From Microthyrium microscopicum (lineage: Eukaryota > Ascomycota > Dothideomycetes > Microthyriales > Microthyriaceae): a stretch of DNA of 64,000 bases. Under the pieces are notes generated by a model. It had not been told where the DNA came from. It saw nothing but the letters and a program-made list of their open reading frames with translations, and made no database searches. The stretch lies in NCBI GenBank assembly GCA_010405405.1, contig MU004231.1, positions 1,171,736-1,235,735 on the forward strand. Reading direction: 5' to 3'. The translations under genes and the position numbers were made by a program. This document shows positions 45,747-55,899 of the stretch, piece after piece. The stretch's first letter is position 1. Every line of letters starts with the position of its first letter.

Positions 45747-46762
45747 CTATACTCTCACAACCGCAACACGCATAAGCCATGCAGCATCGATTCTAACCTT
45801 CTGGTTCGGGAATTCTGAGAGTCGAATATGCTCCATCAATCCCTTGAGCCCCTGTACCCAATTGACCTTCTTGCTAGTATGGCGACCGTTTCCACCTAAT
45901 ACAACTATCAGATTTCTGAAGCAGTGTAGATATTTAAAAGAGACTTACCACAAATGGGACATTGAATCTCTCGGATAGTGCCATCCGGCATTTGTATGAG
46001 ACTGTTGGAGAAACGCAGTTTGAACGATGAACAAGTATCCCATGTCGCAGTATCGACGTTCTCTGGTGAAACATGTTCACCAACTACTGCTTGTTCAGGC
46101 AGTTGAGTTGGGAGTGCATTGATCAAGCGCAGTTGAGAGCGCGTAGTTTGTGATCCGGAAGAAGTTGCCTCTCGGTTGTGGGGACGGTGTCGTCGGGCCA
46201 TCGAGCGAGGGGTGATGTTCTGGAATGATAGTGGGCCAACAGCTGTACTCGATGCAGCAAGCGTATTGTAGGGTAGCCCTTGGAATTGGGGGATGGACAT
46301 CTGGTCAGCAGGAGCGGTGTCCATGAATGAAGCGGTAGTGATGTCTGTCATAGCGTTCAATGATTGCATTGAGCTGCTTGCGGTTGCAATTCTAGAAACT
46401 GCTTCGGAAGGCATTCGAGAACTGTTGCTGACATTGGGCTGCGAAGATTGGAAAGTTTGGTCGTTATAGAGCTGAAGCCCCATTTGAGGCTGTTCCACAG
46501 GGATATAGTCTTTTGCGATTCCCGTGTAGGATGCGGCAATGCTATCTTGACTAGCCGGGTCTAGAGAAGGCGCGCGTACTTCGGAGGTTTCGCGATGCAA
46601 TACAGTCTCTTCGTCAATGAAGGCATCCACCATATTGTATATGTTGGCGAAGTGTGGCTCGAGTCCACTTTCTCCTTCGAAGAGAAGTTGCTGAGGATGG
46701 AAGAGAGTTCGTAGCACCAGTTGCACGTAAGTGTCGCGGACCATTGATCGAGGAGTCGCCAT
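45747..46762 (-). CDS. Gene G: array zinc-finger protein lacking one ligand
   Basis: Exons 45949-46762 and 45747-45895 (intron 53 nt) give 320 residues up to a TAG. The N-terminus MATPRSMVRDTYVQLVLRTL and NIYNMVDAFIDEE align with E and F. A disordered middle with RRHRPHNREA follows. The finger is TWDTCSSFKLRF, IREIQCPIC, GGNGRHTS, W.QGLKGLMEHIRLSEFP, then KVRIDAAWLMR. The second His of H-x4-H is Glu here, so zinc binding is probably weakened or uses another ligand (a His or Asn nearby). The shared element lies 198-285 bp upstream. It pairs with gene H in one duplicated unit. Confidence 0.77.
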
Positions 46763-46959
46763 ATCGGCGTCTGTATTGGCGACGGAAGGCGAGTTGGGAG
46801 GACTGTGGAACCAAAGAGATGACGAAAAGGCGAAGAAGACGACTTAACCTTCTGGGTTGACAAGGAGAGGAGGATACAAGGCAAAGAGGATGGCCAAAGG
46901 GGATGAGCAAAGAAGATAGGCACAGAGGATGGACTTGGTGGGTGTGAGGTTGAGGGAAG

Positions 46960-47047
46960 ATTGTTGTGAGATGTAGGCGAGACTCGACGTGGCGATAGCA
47001 TGGGTTCTGGTTGCTATGGCCTTCGGAATGATTGAGGTGCAGTATAG
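46960..47047 (-). promoter_or_regulatory. Shared array upstream element, gene G copy
   Basis: ATTGTTGTGAGATGTAGGCG, GAGACTCG, GCTATGGCCT and ATTGAGGTGCAGTATAG lie 198-285 bp upstream of the gene G start, in the same order as before F and I. Confidence 0.6.
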
Positions 47048-48282
47048 GTCGAATGCTTAGGTGACTTTAAATGCTGTACTAACCGCTTATATTCCATCTT
47101 GCCGCAGATTCTCTTGGCCATCGATGGTAAGAGCTATATAGAAACGACTTTCTCTCTTTGATGAGCTCACTATTCTATTGAAATTGTAGAGCGCGATCCC
47201 TTTAGAGTTGAAAACTCCAGTCTTAATGAGCAACGCCGCGTGAGCATTTCAGGAGCGTATTGTGGTGTGAATCTAAAGAAACATCGCAATAATGACAAGG
47301 AAAATGCATTCCGCGTACAGGCTGTGAAAGCTCATCGAAGCTTAAGCCGGTAAATGTCCTAGAGTCCAGAAAACCTTTTCGTTCTAAGCTTATTCTTGAG
47401 ATTCATGTCCAACCACATGTTGGAGTATGTGGCGAGGCTACCGATTTGGGACACATGCAGAACTAGGCAAAAATGAAATTAGAACACAATTTTAATTCCA
47501 TGTATTTTATAGGGGTCCGCCAGATAAAGTACACAGAGGGAAGTGGTGATTATGGGTTGTTATGCCCCTGAAATTCACAATATATTCTGTCTCTCCAAAA
47601 ATCACAGATTACAGCGCATCATATGATACTAAATAATTCAGCTACCTGCTTTTGTGTGCAAATCATTTATGATCTAGCCAATTCCAATACACACACCTGG
47701 CGTAATTTAAAGGCAGAGTGAAACATCAAATGGTTACTTGGATTGGCAATAAAAGCACCGTTGACAAACAAAGTAATTCAAATGATAGGATTTCTTCTCG
47801 TCGAAAGGAGTCGTGTTTCGGAAGTCTTTTTTATCCCTTTCAAAATCTTGATGAGTAGAAATATTGTCAGATTTCACGACGATTTCATGAGGTGAAGTTG
47901 CAATAAAGACGGCGCTTGACGGTGCCGGCAGGGCGGGATGCGGGCCGGTCCCTATCATTCATGGGAAGTAGCAACCAGCGGAAAATAGAAATCGCGCTTT
48001 AATAATATTCGACGCTTCATTTGAATGTTTCTAGCAGAAGAGTGGCGCAATCTGGCGATGGGAGTCATAACCAGGTTTTTCAGCAACGAAAGTACTCTGT
48101 TCTCAAGAGTCAAGAAGGATATGGCGAACATCGGATCGCCTTCTTTATAGTCACAGACTCACAGGGCACTTCCTTAAGCATGCTACTTGTTTTCCGCAGA
48201 ATCATTCATTGACTTTTGGTAATAATATAAAAACAAAGCAGGGCCCCTCATAATTACGACTGCCACACAAATTCGCCTCCCT
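47048..48282. other. Intergenic between G and H
   Basis: Besides the duplicated fragment at 47875-47957 there is no supported gene or RNA here. Confidence 0.45.
47875..47957. repeat. Duplicated 85-bp fragment, copy 2
   Basis: This matches 43446-43530 and sits about 330 bp beyond the last coding exon linked to gene H, in the same order relative to its neighbours. It supports duplication of the whole H-fragment-G unit to give I-fragment-F. Confidence 0.65.
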
Positions 48283-48423
48283 TTACTCCTGCAGTCCAGC
48301 CCCAGCCATTCGAATGAGCTCCTGTCGAGAGAGACCTGCCATCTGAAGTGAGAGCAATAGCATGAGGATGGAAGTGAGACAAAGGAAGACACTTACCATA
48401 ATGCGCATCGTAGTGTCTATTTT
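48283..48423 (-). other. Possible spliced extension of gene H after its TAA
   Basis: In frame after the TAA come nine codons (KIDTTMRIM), then a clean 54-nt GTAAGT...TTCAG intron (48343-48396), then a 20-codon exon ending in TAA. That exon reads MAGLSRQELIRMAGAGLQE. The AGLSR-x-EL word also occurs in gene B (AGLSRAELLQL). It may be a separate mini-ORF in a spliced 3' leader, a second C-terminus, or a remnant. Confidence 0.4.
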
Positions 48424-49282
48424 TTACTCTTCGTCTGATGAAGCTGACGGATCCGCATGTGACGCGTCAGACCGAGGAGCCGCTGCCGCATCCTGGCTTA
48501 GTCGCATGGCTAAGAGTCGGCCAGCAGACAAGCCAGCTGTATTGCTCGGGGCGGTATTGTTACCTGCCTGGGTGTTACTTGAATTAGCAGCGGACGCGAC
48601 AGTTGCATGGCTTGAACCGGCAGTAGTAGCTGTCTGGGTGATAGCTGAATTCGCAGCGGTGTGTAAATCCCCTTGAAGAATTGTCAGCAAGCATTTCAGA
48701 GAATACCAAGGCGAAGCTTGCGCTTACCAGCGAATTTAATGAGTATACTATCCTCATGATCAGGGTCCACGGAGAGAATCTCGTCTGCCAAGAAGAGACA
48801 CACGGCCTTCAGATCCATGAATCCGGCAGCAACGTTCGATGGTGGGATGGTGCTGTGGATCAAAAGATGAAAGAAGACGCGGAGAGTCACGTCCACGCCT
48901 GCTGGTGCCAGAGGCCAAGAACCTCGAATGGAGGTAAGGTGTTTGTCAATTGAAGTAAGATCATTCGCCAGCATGTAGTACACTTGGTCGCTAGCAAATG
49001 TGGAAAGAATGCCAGCTAGGCGAGTGAAAATTACCCAGTGCTGTTGATAAGCCGGGAAGACAGCACCCGGAGCCTTTGGAAACCATAAGCGAGCTACAGG
49101 GCTGCGCTTCGAGTGGGTGATATCGCTCTATATGCGAATTAGGACGTTATACTCATCTCCAAAGCACTGGGAGAACTTACATCGCAGTAGAATAATACCA
49201 CAACGAATTCACCTAGGTCAACTTCCTGGTTGACTTCGTTGCATTCGGATTCGGGAATCCAACTCAGTGACATTTCGGCCAT
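48424..49282 (-). CDS. Gene H: unknown family, paralogue of gene I
   Basis: Exons 49181-49282, 48728-49127 and 48424-48671 (introns 53 and 56 nt) give 249 residues ending at TAA. It starts MAEMSLSWIPESEC with a 34-codon first exon, exactly as in gene I. The second exon holds SPVARLWFPKAPG, SWPLAPAGVDVTLRVFFHLL, IHSTIPPSNVAAGFMDLK and SILIKFAG. The third is Ala/Ser/Thr-rich with LSAGRLLAMRLSQDA and an acidic SASSDEE end. Homology to I covers the full length, yet identity is low enough to suggest an old duplication. No known domain is seen. Confidence 0.78.
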
Positions 49283-50047
49283 GATTGTACCTTGTAGCAG
49301 TCGAACGTGTATAGAAGACGGTGCAAGCAGGAGTCAAGACCTGATTCTTGCGGTGGCGAAAGGTGGTTGGTGATATAGAAAGTTGAAGGTGTAGGAAGAG
49401 GCAGAGGGATATTAAACACAGTGTGCTACTGCGGCATCATGTCATCTGAACCGTGCTCTTACCGACAGGAAAGAGCGACCGGATAGAGCTATAAGAAAGA
49501 GCGAATAAGCTCTCGTGGGAGGTGGAAGGGTGTTGAATTATAGGAAAGAGCGCTTAGGGTATCGTGAAGTCAGGAACAATGAAGCCACCATGTTTAAAAG
49601 CGTAGGTTTTCAAGGCAAGAACCACTAATGCATGTCGCTCAAGGGAAAACGCTACAGAGCGCAGCGACCTTTACTGGGCCTAATAAGGTCTCCACGTGGA
49701 GGGAAAGATAGACCAAGATGCGTGGTAATTTATCAACGTTGCCATAGAGGTCAGTCGTATAATTTTTGTGGAAAGTACAAAGGGCATGGATTGGGGGTTA
49801 GTTTCCAAGCGATTCCAAGCAGTTCCAAGCTGAGAGAATCGAGTTGATGGTTGACAGAAAGAACCGTATACATTCCAACACTCCTAGCTCTTGACGAAGT
49901 GAAAATAACCAGGCGTCTTGTCGTCGCTTATATACCGAGTATTTTGGACAGCCACTATATAGCAATGGGCTCAAACAAACTTTGTCAAATGCAATGTATT
50001 CATTTTATCATTGGGCTAAGTCATGAGAAAGAGGCAGCTGATGCTAT
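49283..50047. other. Intergenic between gene H and RET2
   Basis: Holds the H upstream repeats and the 3' flank of the delta-COP gene. No coding frame here is convincing. Confidence 0.45.
49467..49552. repeat. Three copies of AGGAAAGAGCG upstream of gene H
   Basis: AGGAAAGAGCG (49467-49477), AAGAAAGAGCG (49493-49503) and AGGAAAGAGCG (49542-49552) lie 185-270 bp upstream of the gene H start. This is the position occupied by the shared element in E, F, G and I, which H lacks. They may be binding sites for a regulator. Confidence 0.5.
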
Positions 50048-51730
50048 CTACACAATTCTGTAGTTGTCTGCCACGGAGCGAACCTCTTTGGAGAAAACGA
50101 CGTCTGCGTTCGTGCTGATAGCTGAGACATTTGATACCTGATATTTGTTAGCATTCGCTTGGAAAGGACATGTGAGATACTTACATCAACATCAACATAT
50201 GGTTTGCTCTTTGAGAATTGAACCGCCATTGGGAAAAATTCGGACTCGTCAGAAGCTTGAGCCTCAAACTCGAAAGAGCCGCTGGCATTTTCATCATCCA
50301 CAGAACCAATGGTCCAATCTATGCTATCACCAGAAACCTCATACACAGCATCAAAGCTTGATACTGCGGGTTCACTAGTTTGGTAGGGGATGGAGACAAG
50401 AACATCCTTCAAAGGATCACTACCACCCCATTCGTACTCGACCGTAATGTTCCACGTGTTTCCACCCGCATCGTTCACCCAAACATTGAATGTGATGGGC
50501 GTATCCTCGACGTTTTCGGCTTTCGGTGATAACTTCCATCGCATGACGCCAATTGACTGGTTTGCTGGGAAACCCTGACCAGCTTGTGCGATCTGAATGA
50601 CTTTTGAATTCTTGAAGAGAGCTTTGTCAACTTTCGGGTGCGCCATCAACTGGGCCCCATGACTATCACCCACTGCAAGATTGAGTTTGACTTGAGTAAG
50701 TTTTGGATCCGTGATGCGAAGATGTAGATCACCCTTGACTTCGAAAGATTCCAGGGAGCCTTCTCTGCTAACCTTGGCTGATATGGTCTCTGCTATGGTG
50801 ATATGTACCGGCTCACGGTCAAAGGTTGATGAAGAGGCGAGAGGTGTTGCGGCAGCCGTTGGTGTAGTTGCTTGAATTGGAGGCGGTGAGAGTTCGGCTT
50901 CAGGTCCAAGTTCTCCACGGATTTGTTCGAATGCGTTTGTTGTTTTGGACTTTTTGCCCAGTTGCATACCTTTTCCGCGCACTGGTACCGACCTTGACTT
51001 TTGTTCCGATTTATAGCTGTCGTAGGTATCCGGTACAGATTGTTGCGCCGCAGGAGTGTACGTTGGATAGTTTGGTGCCCGGGGAGCCATTCCACGACCA
51101 GATCTTGCCATTTCCTTCCGTTGCATTTCCAATTGTTTTGCCTTGCGTTTTCGTTCCTCGCTGGCTTCGAGTTCCTTGTTCTAAGAGGAAATGTTAGTGG
51201 CCATCAACAATACAGCAAACAAGGTCCATACTCTTGCGATGATTTCTTGGATTCGTTCCTCGTGGCTCTCCATATCCAAAAAGGTCTTGATTTGACTCAG
51301 GGTCAAGTTTTCCCGGTAGCCCAATGTAACCAATTCATCAAATGCGCTTAGCAACTCAAACGAGTGTCTAAGAATCTCTCTTTCGTCCAAGGACTTGCAA
51401 ATTGTGGAGACGACTTGCGCGAAGAGGTGTAACGAATCGATGTCTTGGAGGATATTGGATTGACGGTTGGTAATTAGGACCATATAGAGCTCATCTAATG
51501 GCTGGTATACGAAGCGGACATTGTCTTGTTCGACAGTTGTATGCTGGCTTCCAGAGGCGGCCAACTTGGGAAAAGACGCGAGCAGGCCTTCGATTCGTGA
51601 CTTTTGCATCTCCCGGAATTGTCTTGACAGAACAGCTTTTCCGCCTCGGGTGCATATCGAAGCTGCGAGTACAACCTAGCTCAGAGGTGAGTTTCTTGAC
51701 ACGAATGTTAGATCGAGAATGGCGTACCAT
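50048..51730 (-). CDS. RET2: Coatomer subunit delta (delta-COP)
   Basis: Four coding exons (51728-51730, 51232-51675, 50185-51180, 50048-50137) give 510 residues, the usual length. The first coding exon is the ATG alone; splicing gives MVVLAASICTRGGKAVLSRQ, the conserved longin start. YMVLITNRQSNILQDID and LHLFAQVVSTICKSL complete the longin domain. A charged linker follows (KELEASEERKRKAKQLEMQR). The C-terminal mu-homology domain starts near ESFEVKGDLHLRITDP and includes GVMRWKLSPKAE and NITVEYEW. The last splice gives YVDVDVSNVSAISTNADVV and EVRSVADNYRIV. Delta-COP belongs to the COPI coat for Golgi-to-ER retrograde traffic. All four introns are short and canonical. Confidence 0.95.
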
Positions 51731-52135
51731 CTTTACGACTTGAGAGTTTTGGAGGAAGGCGTGATAGAGAGCAGGAACAAGGTAAGGCGACAGTAGTAAA
51801 TAGGGCGCCAACCGTGTGATGTGGTCAGAATGATCAATTGAACAGCTGTTGTCTTTGGTATCCAGGAGAGCATGAAGTGTGGCCTTGAAGGTTCAATGGG
51901 CGGAGTAGCCCCTCCACTATTACAGGGGGTGGGATTCCGTTTGGCAGATGCTGAATAAGCGTCTAGCGTGATTTCTGCCTGCAACTTTCCAAAGGGAATT
52001 GCCCCTGCCCGATCTGGCCTTTGTTCCTCTCTTTGGACAAACTCGGAACTCATCCAGTCACCACCAACCAACCTAAGAACGCTCATTATTTCATTCACCC
52101 TCTCTTTGTCACCATCTTCACTTCACTCCTCCTAC

Positions 52136-55100
52136 TGGGCAGCGTTAGCAGCCCAAATCGTGCACCCTCGGAGAACGCCGTAGGATCAGATCTCTTCCTA
52201 TTCGGGCTAGAAAGCCAAAATCCTGCAAATGGCGCTAGAGCTTAGCTAAAGTGACTAACGTAGGATTTTGGCACAATAATTAGCGTATCTTTTACCTATT
52301 AAAGCCTAGCGTAGTGTATATTTTAACGTTATATCAATTTTAGTATAGTTCTATAGAATAGTATTGTTGTAAAGATTGTAAAGTAATTTGAACGTGCTAT
52401 ACGCGTTAAAGGCAAAAGAAATAATTAATAATACTAGAATTAATCTAGATATAGTATATAATTGTACTAGATATGTAGAAGAAGCTAAATTTAAATAATC
52501 TTATCTTTATTATTAGTAATTCTAATTAAAATATAAAATTAATAACTATTACTAAGTAATTTAATAGTAATGTTGTTTTAAATCCTATTAAACTAAATTA
52601 ATCTTAAGCTTTATAATCCTATTAAACCTTCTTTACTATATTTAGAGTATTCTAAGGATACTTTACTACTATTACTAGTATTATTACTATTAAAACTATA
52701 GTATATTTAACCTACTTTAAGATTAGTATTACTATATACCTTAATTCCTAGTACTTACTAGCTAAATCTATACTACTTTAACCTAGAGACTTAGGTTAAA
52801 CTAGATACTTAGGTTAAAGTAGAGACTTAGCTTTAGGATACTAATTATTTATGCTTAAATAGCTCTACTAAAGAGCTAGATAGCTTTATATAGGATTTAA
52901 TATCTTAGAGCCTAATATAGGCTCTTTATCTCTTGTCTATATAGGTACCTACTACCTAAAATACTACTATAGAGCCCTTAATATATTAGGCTACGCTAGT
53001 AGTTACTAGGACTTATACTCCTACCCTAACTCCTACTGCTAGTTTAAGCGCTTTAGTAGGTAATTATATAGGTAGGAAGTAAGGTCTAGTATAGAGATAA
53101 TAATATTTAATAATTATATTAATATGTGTATTAAGGTAAAAGGAGAGCTTTAGTAGTAATAGTAGCGACGCTATTACTAAATAGAAGATATAGTAGTAGG
53201 CTAAAGTTACTAAGTAATATAAATCTATTTAGGGCCTCTAAGATAGTCCTTTAGGATAAGTAATTTAGCTAGTAATTAATTGTACTTTTCTTTAATAGTG
53301 TTAAGAACTAAAAGATAAGTTAGGATATAATATACTAATAGATAAATTCTAACTTACTCTAAATGCCTTTATAGAAATATATAACTATTACTAAACTAGA
53401 GTATTAATAAAGAAAGCTTCTATAAATATTATTAAGTAATGTTATAAAGAAGCTATAAAATTACGTAATAAATTATGTAAGATATATTTAGAGCGTTAAG
53501 TGCTTCTATCTAGTGTTTAATAGGAAGATATTATAATAATTACTATTAAACTAGAAGATATTAAAGATATTCTTAAAACTTAGCTTTTAATTACTTTTAG
53601 TGTAGATTACGCCTCTATAAAGGAGTTAGTTCTACTTATTTAAACTTAACCTACTATAATGCTAGTTCTAGCGCCTATATATAGAACTTAAACTTCTATA
53701 TTTAGGGTTAATAGAATTATAGGTATTTATAATAGCTTAGTTTAATAGTTAGAATGTCTTAATTTAAATAGGTCTAGAACTTAAGATAATGTAGTTATTA
53801 GTAATAGAATTAGTAGTAGTAGTAGTAGTAGTAAAGGAAGTAAAGTTGTAGAATTAAGGAAAGAGGTAAGAGTAGCTTACTTAGAGATAACAAAGATAAA
53901 GAAGTTATTAAGGGAGTCTTTAGGTTAATTATAGTTATAAAGGTTAAGCTAGTGTTTTCTATATAAATTAGTAGTAAAGGTAGAATCTAGTTTTTATAGA
54001 AATGTTATAATAAATACTAAAAGCTTTAAAAGTATATAGAAGGGTTAAATAATTAGCTAACTCTACCCTATTAACTTCTCTTTCTTTAGTAAGAATATTT
54101 AACTTTACTCTATAATATCTACTTCTTTAATAACTACTACAACTATTTTATACTATTTGAATTGTCTTTTTATAGATAATCTAATGGTATCCTGCTATTA
54201 AATATACTACTAGGATTAAGATATCTATTAATAGTTAGTAGATTTACCCTAAAGTGCGTAGAAATAATATTTCTATAATAATAGGTATAGTAGTTAGTAA
54301 GTAAGAATGACACTGCTATATACGCTCTAACTAGTATTAATTCTATCTGTAGGCTTAACCTAAAATTAGATGTCCCTTCCTTAAATAAGGCTTTTATATT
54401 GCTAAACACCTGTTTTATATATACGTAGTATTTTAATGTTTCCTTATTCTATGCCTTCTGTACTAATGTAAGAATTCCTATATAGAGAGATATTATTAGG
54501 TCGTTATTTAGATATGCTATATTGCTATATAGTAGTAGTTTTTAGCCTTTATTAAATATCTAAAGAGGTAAGTTATATTTATATCTAGACAGAATTAATA
54601 CTAATTGTTTAAAGTTGTTCTTTAAGACCTAATATTAATAATATTCCTAGATTATTTAAACCCTCTAAATATAATAAATCTATTACTATTATTAATCCGT
54701 TAGGGCAATAAACTATTTAGTATTTAATATAATGTGCTTTATTATATCTAGAATATAATAACCTTTAGATATAACCTATTAGCTTATAGATATTAATATG
54801 CGTACCATTAATATAACCCTAGTATATATTACTACTACTAGCTTTATTAATTATTTTGCTATAGGTATAGATCTATTATAGATTTAATAATAGGTAGAAT
54901 CTTAGTAGGGTATTAGCGTATCTTTAATTAAGATAAGTTATAGTCCTATTAAAGCACTTCTTTAGATATATAGCACTTCTACTAAAGTGCTAATAGATAT
55001 CGTTATAAGTGTGGATTTTTAATAACTTGTATAATACTATATAAAGTAGAAAGGGCCCTTTCTATAGTAGCTTTAGGCGATTAGGTAAGGGAAGATTCTT

Positions 55101-55598
55101 AAGATTAAATAGCTCTACTAGCTCTAGGATTTTATACTTCTTAAATCTATTATATACTAATTAGTACTATAGATATTATCCTCTATTAATTCAAAGTAAT
55201 TACTAATATTCTACTATTATTAGGCAATTAGATCTATCCTTTAGATTCTAATTATAGTAAATATATTCTAGTAGAGGCCTATAATATTGTTCTTAAAGCT
55301 CTTTTTCTATAGTAATATATAATATTAATAGTACTACTACTATAGTAGTTATTATAGTTAATTCTTCTTAAAGAGGATCTATTTTAGATATTATTTAATA
55401 AAATTATAGTTAAAATACGCTAGATTATGATCCAAAAATAAGTATAAGGGAAATTTATATAACGCCGTTTATCCTTGCGTAATAATACCTATTTACACCA
55501 CTAGCGCGGATCACGACTCTATTAGGTTAGTACTGAATTCCTCCTCTACAATAATCGTGCAGGAATCCTGCACAAATCAGAACTGCTAACGCTGCCCA
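52136..55598. mobile_element. AT-rich, RIP-like dead element flanked by 16-bp inverted repeats
   Basis: From about 52250 to 55480 the sequence is almost only A and T with scattered CT/AG. TA is extremely common and CA/TG scarce, the pattern left by repeat-induced point mutation. No frame longer than about 80 codons remains. TGGGCAGCGTTAGCAG (52136-52151) and CTGCTAACGCTGCCCA (55583-55598) are perfect inverted copies. Beyond the 16 bp a GTGCA word also matches at similar spacing, so the whole block is probably one DNA transposon about 3.46 kb long. A target duplication is not clear and the superfamily cannot be told. It is far too damaged to be active and is old relative to its flanks. Confidence 0.75.
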
Positions 55599-55899
55599 CT
55601 GACTCTATCCTCATCCATGTTGCCCGCCACTTTCATCGACAAACCCCATTCTCTGCGCTTTCATCAACCCTCTAAATCCCGATACTGCGTTCCCTCTACC
55701 CAAGCCATATAACTCCCCTTCCTCTCTTTAAGCCAACGCGTACGCACGCGTTTTCTTCATCTCCTCCTTCTGTAAAGACTATAACTCCTTTTCAACGCCC
55801 CTCTATCCTCGATACGAACGTTTCAAACGCCGAACCCCGACTTACAATAACACGACCCCACCCAAACCTTTCAAGCTTACAAGCTCCACTCCAGAGACC

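Noticed and set aside
29500-45749. Idea that the repeated TAG is a sequencing error or a changed genetic code
   Set aside because: Seven independent positions make errors implausible, and other genes here end normally at TAG (expansin-like, RET2, APC4, gene I).
29500-45749. Idea that the TAG is only an ancestral RIP change of a CAG codon in dead genes
   Set aside because: RIP could have made the first TAG, but the open and alignable tails after deep divergence indicate continued use.
54170-54409. 79-codon frame inside the AT-rich block
   Set aside because: Composition-driven (Ile/Leu/Asn/Tyr) and without any recognisable motif.
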